This document shows positions 44,927-55,957 of a stretch of DNA of 64,000 bases, in pieces. The stretch lies in assembly GCA_945859605.1 (NCBI GenBank), contig OX243828.1:22594609-22658608 (forward strand). The letters run 5' to 3'. This DNA comes from Lumbricus rubellus. Its lineage: Eukaryota > Annelida > Clitellata > Crassiclitellata > Lumbricidae. Every line of letters starts with the position of its first letter. The first letter of the stretch is position 1. The position numbers and the translations under genes are program-made. The notes beneath the pieces were generated by a model. The model was given only the letters and a program-made list of their open reading frames with translations. It ran no database searches and had not been told where the DNA came from.

Positions 44927-45200
44927 TTCTTAATTCTGCGGCTGGTAGCAACGCCAGAAACCCGTTGCTATTGCAGTTTAGCGATTAAATGCAACAGGAC
45001 CGGCGTTTAGCTTCATTTAAATTTAACGCATTCAAAACCTAAACATATTTTAGAAATAAACTCATAAAAAACACTTCTACCGGAAGTTTACGGCGATCTG
45101 GTAGCAACGCCAGAAATTTATGCGGTAGGAGCTTCGAGACGTTAAGGTGATGGTCAAGCGCTTTGACAAATTAAGTAAGTATGACCTCAGAACTACAATG
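44927..45200 (-). promoter_or_regulatory. Probable SDCCAG8 promoter/5' UTR with a duplicated 19-bp motif
   Basis: CTGGTAGCAACGCCAGAAA occurs twice, at 44942-44960 (about 16 bp before the ATG) and 45098-45116. An ETS-like ACCGGAAGTT lies at about 45080. The motif contains AGCAAC, which resembles half of an RFX X-box; RFX factors drive many ciliary genes, but a full X-box is not evident. The core promoter position is inferred from location only. Confidence 0.4.
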
Positions 45201-46340
45201 GGACATCGATACAATTAATTATAACGTCAAAGAGGCTAGACGATAATAATAGAGTACAGATATATTAATGAATAACAAAATTAAAGCGCATAATAGTAAG
45301 TGTGAAGTATCCTCGTAAAAAAGCCTTCGTTTCTTAGCTTCGATGTTTGGATCATTGTCTAGATAGCCTATAATAAACCACGGCTACTGATGGGCACCAT
45401 TTTGTAACCTGATCGGTTGAGATCATTTTTATACTGTGGTTGAGATATAGGCTACTAAGGCTAGTCGTAAGATCTGCGGATCTAGAACTTCTTGAGCCAA
45501 TTAACGTTAATGGTGATGATGATGACTTCCGGTTTTCATAACAATATTAGGTCTACGATGACGTCATAAGCCTATAAATGAGTCTTTATTATCATTGTTG
45601 CGTTAACAGCTGCAATTATATCGGCTCTTAATGCTTGATCAAGATCAAAAGCTCGATGTTTATTATAGTTCAGGAGGCAAATGTAACCGATCTACAGTTA
45701 TAACAGTGACAAGTAATAACACAAAGAAACCTTTATCTTTATTACTCCTAATTGCAGGCCTATATAACAGGTAAATATATCCTATATATATATATATATA
45801 ATATTGCTACGAGGAACGTTACTGCTAGCATCGGTTAATATAAACTCCGCCATTGATATAACCCTATAATCACTCTGGCACTGGCAGTGCCAGTCTCAAG
45901 GCTGGATGAAGGAGGAGGGCGACGCTAAATTATCATCGGCATGAAACTGCTTAACAATAGGCCTAATAGTAGGTTATCGTGGACCGCGGTGTCGGTTAAG
46001 CCTTTAAGGTCAGGTTAGGCGTCGTGAAAGTAGGTTGTGGTCAGGATATGCGTCGTGAGTGTTTGTTAGTTCAAGATAGGCGTCGTGAGGGTCGGTTAGG
46101 ATCAGGAATAAAGCGTCGTAAGGGTAGGTAGGTCAGTCAGATTCGGTTTCTTGATGGTCGGTCATGACGGTCAACTAACGTTAGGTTTAATTAGCAGTGG
46201 CGCAGACAGAAATTTTTGAAAGGGGGGTCCAACATTTTGGGGAAAATTTCTTGATCTTTCGACAGGTTTTTTTGCGAAATATCAAGAAATTTGTCCTAAA
46301 ACGTTGGGTCCGTCCCACTTGCTCCCCTTAAGTCTTCGCC
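45200..46340. other. Intergenic, no gene seen
   Basis: It holds a short AT microsatellite (about 45785-45800), a GGTTAGG/GTCGTGAG-type degenerate repeat (about 46000-46130, GGTCAGGTTAGGCGTCGTGA and relatives) and a possible hAT-like remnant at 46194-46341 (left end CAGTGGCGCAGACAG). Confidence 0.5.
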
Positions 46341-46495
46341 CATGATGATGAATGATGATGATGATGATGACGTTGACGATGACGACGACAGCCCGTGACG
46401 ATGCTGATGTCAATGACGACGACGACGATGATGATGATGACGATGATGATGACAACGACGATGACGACGACAATGATAATGATAATCAGTTCTTT
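46338..46495. repeat. (GAT)n/(GAC)n microsatellite
   Basis: Imperfect ATGATG/GACGAC run directly before the ORF at 46607; it produces poly-Asp or poly-Ser in translation. Confidence 0.85.
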
Positions 46496-46606
46496 TTTTC
46501 ATCATCAAGGAGTCGATCAACTGCTGCAGCTCGATCTTCGAACATCGTCATCTCAATTATAAATAGCCGACCAATAGCAGCAGCAGCTCTCAAGCGATCA
46601 TCAAAA

Positions 46607-47035
46607 ATGGCTGCCGCGGCGGAGAATCACCACCCTGCCCCCTCGTTCATTGCCGACAGGTGGGCGTGCGGCGACCCTCCAGGTCCCCTCGCCATTCCAG
46701 CACATCCGGTTGCCGCCGTCATAGGAGTTCTCGGTCACCTTGCACCTCCTCCTCATCCTCCACCAGCTGCTCCACATCACCCTCAAGCCACAGGAGCCCA
46801 TCAGAATCAGGGAGCCCAACATCATCAGGGAGCGTCATCGCTACAAGGAGTGAGATGCCCGATCTGCCGCATCTTCCAGTCTCAGCAGCCGCAGCAGCAG
46901 CAGCACCGACAGTCTTCGAGGGGCAGCAGTCTTCTCGCAGACTTTGGCACCGGACTCATCACCGGAGCCGTCGTTGGCATCGTCCTCATCAAGGTCGCTC
47001 AGGCGGGACTCCGATGCCCCGGAACCACTGACTAA
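46607..47035 (+). CDS. Small Ala/Pro/His/Gln-rich ORF with C-terminal membrane segment, unknown
   Basis: A 142-aa intronless ORF from an ATG in strong context (AAAAATGGCTGCC). In order it has MAAAAENHHPAPS, a Pro/His/Ala-rich middle, VRCPICRIFQSQQPQ with one CxxC, and a hydrophobic C-terminal stretch (residues about 114-136, LLADFGTGLITGAVVGIVLI) with Gly-x-x-x-Gly spacing, then a short polar end. An AATAAA at about 47394 and AT-rich sequence follow, as for a terminal exon. The frame is open upstream to 46352 through a GAT/GAC repeat encoding poly-Asp, so the true start could be earlier. It could be a tail-anchored protein or the last exon of a spliced gene. I recognise no family. Confidence 0.5.
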   Translation: MAAAAENHHPAPSFIADRWACGDPPGPLAIPAHPVAAVIGVLGHLAPPPHPPPAAPHHPQATGAHQNQGAQHHQGASSLQGVRCPICRIFQSQQPQQQQHRQSSRGSSLLADFGTGLITGAVVGIVLIKVAQAGLRCPGTTD

Positions 47036-48350
47036 CTAATTATGATTGTCCTCGCCAACTACAGACACATGCTAAAATGACTATGCGCACTATAGAACGG
47101 ACCAAGGATACGCAATGCTTTATAGGACAAGAAAATTTCTGCCAACCATGTTGCATGCCATCATGGCCGCCATGCCTATACGATAGAACTGATCACTGAT
47201 AAATAGGCCTAAATTGTTTTAGGGGCCTAGTATTTTAGGCCATAGGTTACATGGACGCATGTACATGGAACTATAAGTGTAAATCTGGTAAATTAATTAT
47301 CTTCTAAGCGAGATCTTTGTAGAAGCTTCTATTATTCATCGTGAATTATAATTAACCTGTTAATTATCATTTATTGTTAAAAACTTAATTGTCAATAAAA
47401 GAAATTATGGTTGTAGCCTAATTTATAGCAATGGTGTAGGCCTAGTATATAATTATATATATAGACTATATAAAGCCTATTAGGTAAGCCTATATCCAGC
47501 CTAATAGTCTCTACTAAAATAATTAATGATGTAGGCCTACTTCCTTACTTACAAAGTATCCTAATAGTGCGGGCTATAAAAGACAGAAACCCACCGGATT
47601 GTTCAACTTATACGTACAAGTAAGTAAGTAAGTAAGTATATTCTTTATTTCTTAACCAGCTGCCAAACAGCACTCTGGTGAACAAGTATCACATACAGAT
47701 TTAACATAAAAAAACATAAAAATTATTAAAACTAAACAAACTAATTAATTAATATGTAAATAACATTCTAGTTATAAATGTCTTCCTCATTTGATTGTCT
47801 GCTCGTGGAAGTACCCGATCATGGTGTCTGGGGCGACAAACTTTCTATTTTTAAAGGTTGAAATTTTTAAAAAATATCCTGATATAGCACTACCTGTAAA
47901 TATATTTGCAAATACTTAAATTTAGACACTTTTGTAAGAGATGACCGCGCCGTCTTTTGGGCTATGTTGTGAATAGTTGGGCTGACTATGATACACACTT
48001 GCGGGTTTTCGCGTACACTTCGTTGATATGGGTTACCAATTACCATCTGTTTTCCAATTCCGCAATACACGTGTCGTAAATAATAATAATACTTGTTTTA
48101 ATATAATTATATTACAATTGTATTAATGATATATTGATGATATTACCATTTTGAGAGTAAATCACTCAATTAGCGCTGATATTGTGTGCTTACTTTCATC
48201 AACCGGATTGTTTCAATACAGAATATTATTAACAGTATGTCAGTGAGTGTAACACTATCGAACTGTGCAATAATTATACGAACTCGGCAGAGCAACTCTT
48301 CCCGGCACGGGTAGCTAGCCAATTCGTGGGTGTAGGACAATAACTTGACA
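47036..48350. other. 3' flank and intergenic, no gene seen
   Basis: An AATAAA poly(A) signal lies at about 47394. The rest is AT-rich, with a short AGTA repeat at about 47618-47640 and no exon-quality ORF. Confidence 0.5.
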
Positions 48351-48354
48351 CAAG

Positions 48355-48579
48355 GCCGCGGTGGTGTAGTGGTGGCGTCATTGCCTTGGAGCCGGAAGGT
48401 TCGAGGTTCGAATCCGCCTCAAGTCGCCGCGTAAGGACCTTGGGCAAGTCCTTCACTCACAATTGCTCAGCGCTTCGGCGTGAAACTCCGATGCAGTATC
48501 CGCTCTGCATTCGGGAGCGCCTCTGAGTAGAGAGAGAGAGCTTGAAGGGGCGCTATAACAAGTGCACATACAAACAAAT
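48355..48579 (+). mobile_element. tRNA-derived SINE, family A, full length
   Basis: GCCGCGGTGGTGTAGTGGTG head (first bases replaced), GGTTCGAATCCGCC B box, CTTGAAGGGGCGCTATAACA and AGTGCACATACAAAC tail. Low divergence. Confidence 0.9.
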
Positions 48580-49023
48580 AACCCTCTGGATTCTGGACAA
48601 ACCCCCGGACAAACCTAAATAAAAGTCGGACTGATCATTGACCTACTAAATTAATTTTCCCTTACATGGAAGCTGGATTGATGAAAATATTATTGCTTGA
48701 GTTGGAGCTGGATTGATGCAAATATTCTTTGCCTAAATTGAGGCTGGATTAATGAAAAATAATTGTTATCTAAATTATATAGAAGTTGGCTTGATAAAAC
48801 AATTGTTGCTATTTAAATAGAAACTGGATTGACGAAACGCGTTCCACCAATTTACTACAAAAATAGGGTATTTGCACAGGGAAACGGGGTTTTGTCTGGG
48901 GAGTTATAATGTCCTAGGTTAAATTTGGGGTTGTCGTGTTTTTTTATCCGGTGGGGTTTTGTCCAGTGTAGCATGAGGTCTTCATGGACAGTCTAAGACG
49001 AGCTGGCTACTTACATCCGGATG

Positions 49024-49497
49024 CTATGAAGTCCGAAACATTAGCAAAAGAGGATGATGCTGTAATGTGTATATAGAGCTGTTCAGGGAAATGAACTTCC
49101 ATGTCCTCCTTGACTTCTGCCCACCGCAGTGAGACCCACCTGGACTGCTTGGAACCACTTGGTGAGTTGGTGACTTGGATGAGGGTGATGGCATTGCACT
49201 TATTTGTCTGAGGTGCAGTATACCTCCTGGCATCAACTGGGCAAGAATATGTTGCACTTTTGATAAAAATTTAGGCATATCATTGGAACAAATAATCTGA
49301 GCTGATGGCAGTTTGTCAAATTCCCTTTGTCGTGAATCCTGATGAGTGGTAATTGCTGCAAAAATCTTCTTCTGTTTTACATGAGGCGACACAGTATCAT
49401 GTTTGGCCAGTAAAGCAAGTTGCAGCCTACAAAGCCTGGATTTGTGTCCAGTGGTCGCTGAAGTATTCCTGAATCTATGTGAAGTCACATATGACAT
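49024..49497 (-). CDS. Unrecognised 157-codon ORF
   Basis: Starts MSYVTSHRFRNTSATTG; the middle has FDKLPSAQIICSNDMPKFL and a Ser/Pro-rich run near residue 105. It is the longest non-repetitive single-frame ORF in the window outside the genes. No introns, partner exons or family are recognised. It sits next to a decayed minus-strand LINE (49550-49985) and may be transposon-derived, a processed pseudogene or chance. Confidence 0.3.
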   Translation of the reverse strand: MSYVTSHRFRNTSATTGHKSRLCRLQLALLAKHDTVSPHVKQKKIFAAITTHQDSRQREFDKLPSAQIICSNDMPKFLSKVQHILAQLMPGGILHLRQISAMPSPSSKSPTHQVVPSSPGGSHCGGQKSRRTWKFISLNSSIYTLQHHPLLLMFRTS

Positions 49498-49549
49498 CGA
49501 TAAAGCAGTGCATGATTGTCATAAATATCAGTTTTACAGTGGTTTGTCA

Positions 49550-49985
49550 ATTCATTCATTCATTCAAGTATTTATATAGACCAGCATAAATGGAAAGGCA
49601 ATAGTCGAGACGAGCTGAGACAAAGGAATGTACAAGCGTAGTTGCAGCGCCAGTTGAGAGAGAGCGACCGACAGTGCGAAGCTGGCGCAGCTGATAGAAA
49701 CAGGAGCGACTGAGACGATTTAGGTGAGTACAAAAGTAAGTTCCTGGTCTAGCACGACGCCAAGGTCACGGACCGAGGTGAAGAAAGCCTTAACTGTGGA
49801 GGTAGCATTAGGTGAGAGGCAGTGCATGTACGCCTGTGTGTCATCAGCGTAGAGTTGGCTAAAGGCACCATGTTCCGCAAGGAGAACGTCAAGACCAGTG
49901 GTATAAATGGTGTACAGGAGGGGACCTAGAACTGAGCCCTGAGGCAAACCATATGGGGCAGGGACTCACCGACCAAATTGTCAGT
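49550..49985 (-). mobile_element. Decayed LINE with reverse-transcriptase motifs
   Basis: The minus-strand translation reads PQGSVLGPLLYTIYTTGLD and YADDTQAYMHC, the conserved GSVLGPLL and YADD catalytic motifs of non-LTR RTs. A gap joins this to DLGVVLDQELTF, and downstream the frame carries LRTVGRSLSTGAATTLVHSF and SARLDYCLSIYAG-like sequence, typical of CR1/L2 ORF2. An internal deletion between the YADD block and DLGV makes it non-functional. The 3' side ends with (TTCA)n-type sequence. Confidence 0.85.
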
Positions 49986-49999
49986 AACATGCCTGATAT

Positions 50000-51900
50000 G
50001 ACTAGTGACAGCACTGACCTTAACAAAGCACACGAACAACCTTTACCAAGAAAGCAAGGACACTCGAATTTGTAAAGAAAATGTTACAAAACATAAATAA
50101 AACATAATCTGACATGTTACAAATATTCATGATGAGTATATCCTGGCCAGGCTGGCCAAGCTGTCATCTGACTTGACAGAAACATGATGATAATATATGC
50201 TGTGTTCCATTGCAACGCGCCCTTGTTTAGTACAAGCATGGAGTAGGCCTAATAGCACACACCAGTACTAGATGGAAAATTCTGTATGGAAGACCTTAAC
50301 AACTGAATATACCAATGAACACTAATTCTAAATGGGTGATCTGGGCACAAACGAGTGTTTTATGATTTCAATATATTATATAATTATAATTACAATAATA
50401 ATTTCTTTATGTATTGAGTTCAGCAGCTCAGTTCTGCTGTTACTGGGTTATTACAATGAATAACTGCAAACATGAGTATAATAATATTATAATTATAGGT
50501 TGATTCAGCACTGGAATCAGTTTATCCCTGTTTCACAAAACGGTCCTGAATTGTTGACCAGGACACACTGCAGAAATCATAACAAATGGTGCTAGGTGTT
50601 TAAGGAATAAAACATTTTGAAATTCGAACAGTTTGTAATTTGAAAGATAGCACTGGAGAGAAGCCATTCAGTTGTGCAAAAATAGTATTTAAAAAAATAC
50701 TAACACTAAGTTATACTCATTGTAACAAGGTTGTATCATATAATATATTATAATAGTAAATAATAACATTATAATCATATAATAGTAAATATCATGGTAT
50801 ATTATAACAGTTCATATGGTACAATGATGTAAACAGCAAATAAAATTTATTATCATTTTGTCAAATTTTCTGGAGGGATATCATGTCTGTTTTTTAATTG
50901 GACATAAATAGTATTTGTACAAATATACACAGGAAGTTATGCTCATTGCAATATGATAGTATCATATGTTAATAGTAAATATCAATTTAATCACATAATA
51001 GTTAATGATGTTATGCCATATTATGATATTATGCCATACTTCATGTAGGCCTAATACAATGATGTAAACTAATTTTTTTTATAATTTTGTCCACTTTTTC
51101 TTGGGGGATGTGATGTCATTCCTGGGGTGAACACTCTCCCCCAGAGACATCTATATCAAACACTGATTGTCAGCCAAATAGACAGTATACAAATTGCATT
51201 TTGCCTGGTATATAATTTATGGAGATAGACCTATTGATCACTGAAGACTGAAATTCTATAGATAAATGAATTTGAATGCACCTTTAACATTTAATAATTA
51301 TAGTTGAAAAAAATAGACACACAATGATAATAAGTATATTTTTGGAATCTGTGAAAGAAACTGCACATATAAAAATAAAATAATCTAAATTGACATAACA
51401 GCTCTGGAGATATCAAATTTTAAAAGGTGGACATCACGATGTTTTGCACAATGTCTTTGGAAGGTGGGGGGTCACGGAAGTTACGATATCTTGAAAAGTA
51501 TTTAAGATATTTCAATAATATTTTGAAATTCTATTTACTATGCAACTTGCAACTTGTGTTCAAGTTTTCAGCCTTTCTGGAAGTGGTCGAGTTGAAGCCT
51601 TCCTCAAAATTGATTGAGTTGAGCTGGGTGACCTCTGAGCTGGAAAAATCAAATAAATTTTTTTCTTTTTCTCAGGATGTTGCTATATCAGGTTTTCATC
51701 AGCTTTGTTTCCTGATTCCAAATATGTCTTTCTTTTGCTTGTACGTCCAATTTGAACAATTCTACGCTAAGAAAACCAACTATAAGGGAAGATCCAAGAT
51801 CTAAATAATTACAGTCTATGCTTCACGATATTTTAGAATCTAATGTAAACAAACTTGCGCCGAAAATATAATAGCTTTAAAATTGATTCGCATACGAATT
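50000..51900. other. AT-rich intergenic, no gene seen
   Basis: About 1.9 kb of AT-rich DNA. A 125-codon plus-strand ORF at 51427-51804 has Leu/Phe/Lys-rich composition typical of AT-rich noise. Diverged repeats about 50690-51060 (ACTAACACTAAGTTATACTC and TGGTATATTATAACAG-like) are visible. Confidence 0.5.
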
Positions 51901-51940
51901 CCGATCGTAAATACTAAAATTCCAGAGCCGAAGTGGGAGC

Positions 51941-54900
51941 ATGACACAGATAAGAAATACTATCGATCTGCTGACTAAGATACTTCAAGCAAACGGAACC
52001 ACGCACTTGAAGGCAGAGACGTTCAGGCTAGCAAAATTCGACAGACCCGAAGTAGTATGTAGCTCATTCATTCATTCATTCATTCATTCATTCATTCATT
52101 CATTCATTCATTCATTCATTCATTCATTCATTCATTCATTCATTCATTCATTTCAAGAACTTATATAGCGCCTTTTCAAGAAACCTACTCAGAAGCGCTC
52201 CCCGTCCAGCCACAGCAAAAAAATAGGATTAACTGTTCTGTTTAACCAGAGGAATCAGTTAGAGTGTAAAAATTGTGGAAAAATAACGGGATGGGTGGTT
52301 TCTACTATGATCCACCTGGAATTGGGGTGTGAAAAACAGACTCTACTATGGGTCTCTAAGAAAGGCTGGGGGTTTAACTCCCCCCTCCCAATCCCCCGGC
52401 AATTCTCACCCTGATCAGTTCATGACACTGCTGAGGGTGTCCAATAGCGTTGCTTGAGTGTCAATACAGATTTCTAAGTCATTGTCCCACATGAACAGAA
52501 GTCCAGTGACTAAAATGATGAAGTTGCTGACATTTAATAGTTTTCATACCCGTTGTTTCTTCTCGGGGACTACTCGCATTTCGTATTACATCTATGACCG
52601 AGCAATAGCAAGTTCGGTATGGCAACTTTCATTGCAATCAGGGAACTTGATAATGTATGTAACTAAATATTACCCATGACTTTGGCAGGTTAAGTTTTAA
52701 GTGCTTTCGCTAATCTCACATTTTTGACGTTTTTCTTTATGGAATCAATTTATTTTCTGTAGGTTTTACCACTTTGGCGTTTGCTGTTTGAATTGGTGTG
52801 CTATTGTGAGTATGGCAAGATTGATGAGTTTGTGCTGGAGGCTTACGACCAATTGTCATCCGGTGTGTAAAAATTAGCTTTGACATTCTTTTGTATATTT
52901 AGTGTATTTCATGGAAGCTAAAGTCTGTAGCTTATAATTACAGAATTGTAAGTGTAACATTTATGTTTTTACTGGATTATTTTCGGTTATCCATTTTCCT
53001 TTGCAAGTTTCATGGCTTAGCTGAAGTAGAAGAGGACCCTAAGCTGCTTCTGATTGTTTACATGACATGACAAATGACTGGTGGCAAATGTCTGAGAAAA
53101 TTAGATTGATTCCTGTACTTTTTATTTGGAAAAGATTCACAATGTAGCTCAACATTGCAGAAAATCTGTGTTTCTTAAATCTTCTGAAGAGTTTGTCTTT
53201 AGTGAACCTGCTGGGGAAAGTCTGTTTGCATTTCTGTGTTGGCTTAGTACGGCTTCGTTTTAATGTATTGATCGAGTAATGTCAGATTGTCAAGTGATGT
53301 CTTGAGCGTAAATAAGTAGCATTTTAATTCGTTATATAGAAATTTATCATAATGCTAAAAATGTGTCAACGTAAACTTCTGTAAGTGCTGCGTTTATTTA
53401 AGCATGGTTTCAAGTCACTGAGTTTGTTGCATCCTATTTCTACAGATGAAGTCGTTGTCTACGTCAAGCGAGAGTTGCAGACGAAGGGTTATTATTCGCT
53501 TGACTTTGCCCGACTTCCAAAGGACATGCGTCATGGAAGTCGTGAACTGCTGCTGGCATTTGGTTGGCTGCTCTCCAACAGCAGAGTCGTAGAGAAGTTT
53601 GTTATGACTCGGACTTCTGTGCTGGAGGATGATACAGCAAGCATCTATGCGGTCAGTCCTTATAAATATGAAAATCTGGTCGTAGTGATTTTTCTTTAGG
53701 TGTGTTGGCAGTCTATCTTGTTTTAAGGGATGGTAAGCTTTAATCAGGCCTCTGCAAAGGAGGATTACAATATTTTAGTAATTATTAGTTCACTGCAATG
53801 CAGTTGTTATTAGTATTGGTGCTATTGCTGTGGCATTACTATTTTTGTTATAATTATCAGTACTAATGTTCTGTTATTACTAGCACGTTAGTACTTATTG
53901 TATTGCAAACTCAGGTATGAGGCAGTAATAAGGAAAGATGGGTCAAGGTTAGCATAGCTACTCATGGCTGCGGTCACACAGCACTTGCTGGTTGGGAACG
54001 TGTCTGTATTAAACAAACAAAGAAACAAAAAGTGACCATACATAAATTGGATCATATTAAATAAAATTGGTTGTGTATTAAAACAATTTTAAGTTTTAAA
54101 AAGTTGTCAGTTATATATTTGTAAAACAATTTCATGGCCGATAGCTAGTCATTGCAGTTCTTTGCGGCAGGATATTCAATTTCTTAAATTTTACTGCTGA
54201 TGATTTGCCGAGAAGGAAGGACTCTTGGTTTTACATGATGTTCGTAGTTTTGAAAATCTCTCGCGTGATCCTGTCATTGAGATTTCTTTCTTGAATATTT
54301 GGCAGGATGAATGGACGAACGACAGGTTGAACAGCTCGTTGAATTTGCTGAAACTTCCAGGCGACATCTACAGTCGGATCAAGCAACTGCTTTGGCTCAA
54401 CAACAAATTGCGGCTGAACCTTTGCAGTTTGCACAGCATGCAATGTCAACGAAGTCGGCTGAAGCACAAAGTGAGTGGAAGAAAGGAACAGACAGACACA
54501 GACATACAGACAGACAAGTGAATGGACAGATAGAGGAAACCAGAGGAGATAATCGTAATCTTCAAATTTCTGGAGTGCCACTTTGAAGCCAAGCACAGGG
54601 CTCCAGCTTATTCATGAGCGCTGTGTCTAGTCGGAAGGGTTGTCCAAAGGAATTGTCCGATGGAGGTCGTAGTCCGGAATGCAGGTGACATTACGTGAAG
54701 AAAGATTACGTGAAGAAAGAATATGAGCGGCCCAGAGAAGAAATAGAGCCTTCAAGAATGATGCAGTGCCACATATGCGGAGTGGGTGAGAATGAAGATG
54801 GAGAGAGACAGACAGACAGACAGACAGAGAGAGACAGAGAGAGGTAAGCAGATTGGGAAACAGACTGGACCGGTACTTGGGATTATCAGAAACCATGGAA

Positions 54901-55512
54901 TTAAAATAACAGACAAAAGACATCGCTATCTATGTTAATAATTATTATCTGTGGACTAACATAATATGTTAACTAATCAGTATCATCTTGAAATTGAATT
55001 TAAAAAAATAGGATACGCAGGTAAATTACTGAATTACCTTTCCTTTTTCTTCATTCCTACATACCTCTTTTCGTCCTTCTAGCTCCTCTCTGTTTGTTTG
55101 TTTGTTTGTTTGTATGTGCACTTGTTATAGCGCCCCTTCAAGCTCTCTCTACTCAGAGGCGCTCCCGATGCAGAGCGGGCACTGCATCGGAGTTTCACGC
55201 CGAAGCGCTGAGCAATTGTGAGTGAAGGACTTGCCCAAGGTCCTTACGCGGCGAGGTGGATTCGAACCTCGAACCTTCCGGCTTCAAGGCAACGACGCCA
55301 CCACTAGACCACCGTGCCCCACAGAAACCTCACCCTACTCACTCTGTCTATCTGTCTCTCTCTCCTCTCCTTGTATCTCTCTGTATCTTTCTCTCCCTCT
55401 GCCTTGAGTCTATATCACGAAGAGCATTCCCAGCTGTCTGGCAACCACCACTCTCCTGCAGTTGTCAGTTGTGATATTTTGGTAGGGTATCTGTCTCTTG
55501 CTCACTTGCTTT

Positions 55513-55573
<61 letters not shown>

Positions 55574-55579
55574 GCCCCC

Positions 55580-55629
<50 letters not shown>

Positions 55630-55888
55630 TCTCTCTCATCCTCTCACTCTTTCTCGCCCTCCCTCCCTCTCTCCCTCCCTCCCTCCCTCCCTCCCTCCCT
55701 CCCTCCCTCCCTCCCTTCCTCCCTCCCTCCATCCCTCCCTCCCTCCCCCCCTTCTTCCCTCCCCCCCTCCCTCCCTCCCTCCCTCCCTCCCTCCCTCCCC
55801 TCCCTCCCTCCCTCCCTCCCTCCCTCCCCTCCTCCCTCCCCCTCCCTCCCTCCCTCCCTCCCCTCCCTACCTCCCTCCCTTCCCTCCC

Positions 55889-55957
<69 letters not shown>

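Noticed and set aside
51427..51804. 125-codon plus-strand ORF upstream of TEDC1
   Set aside because: AT-rich composition, no recognisable motif and no splice link to TEDC1.
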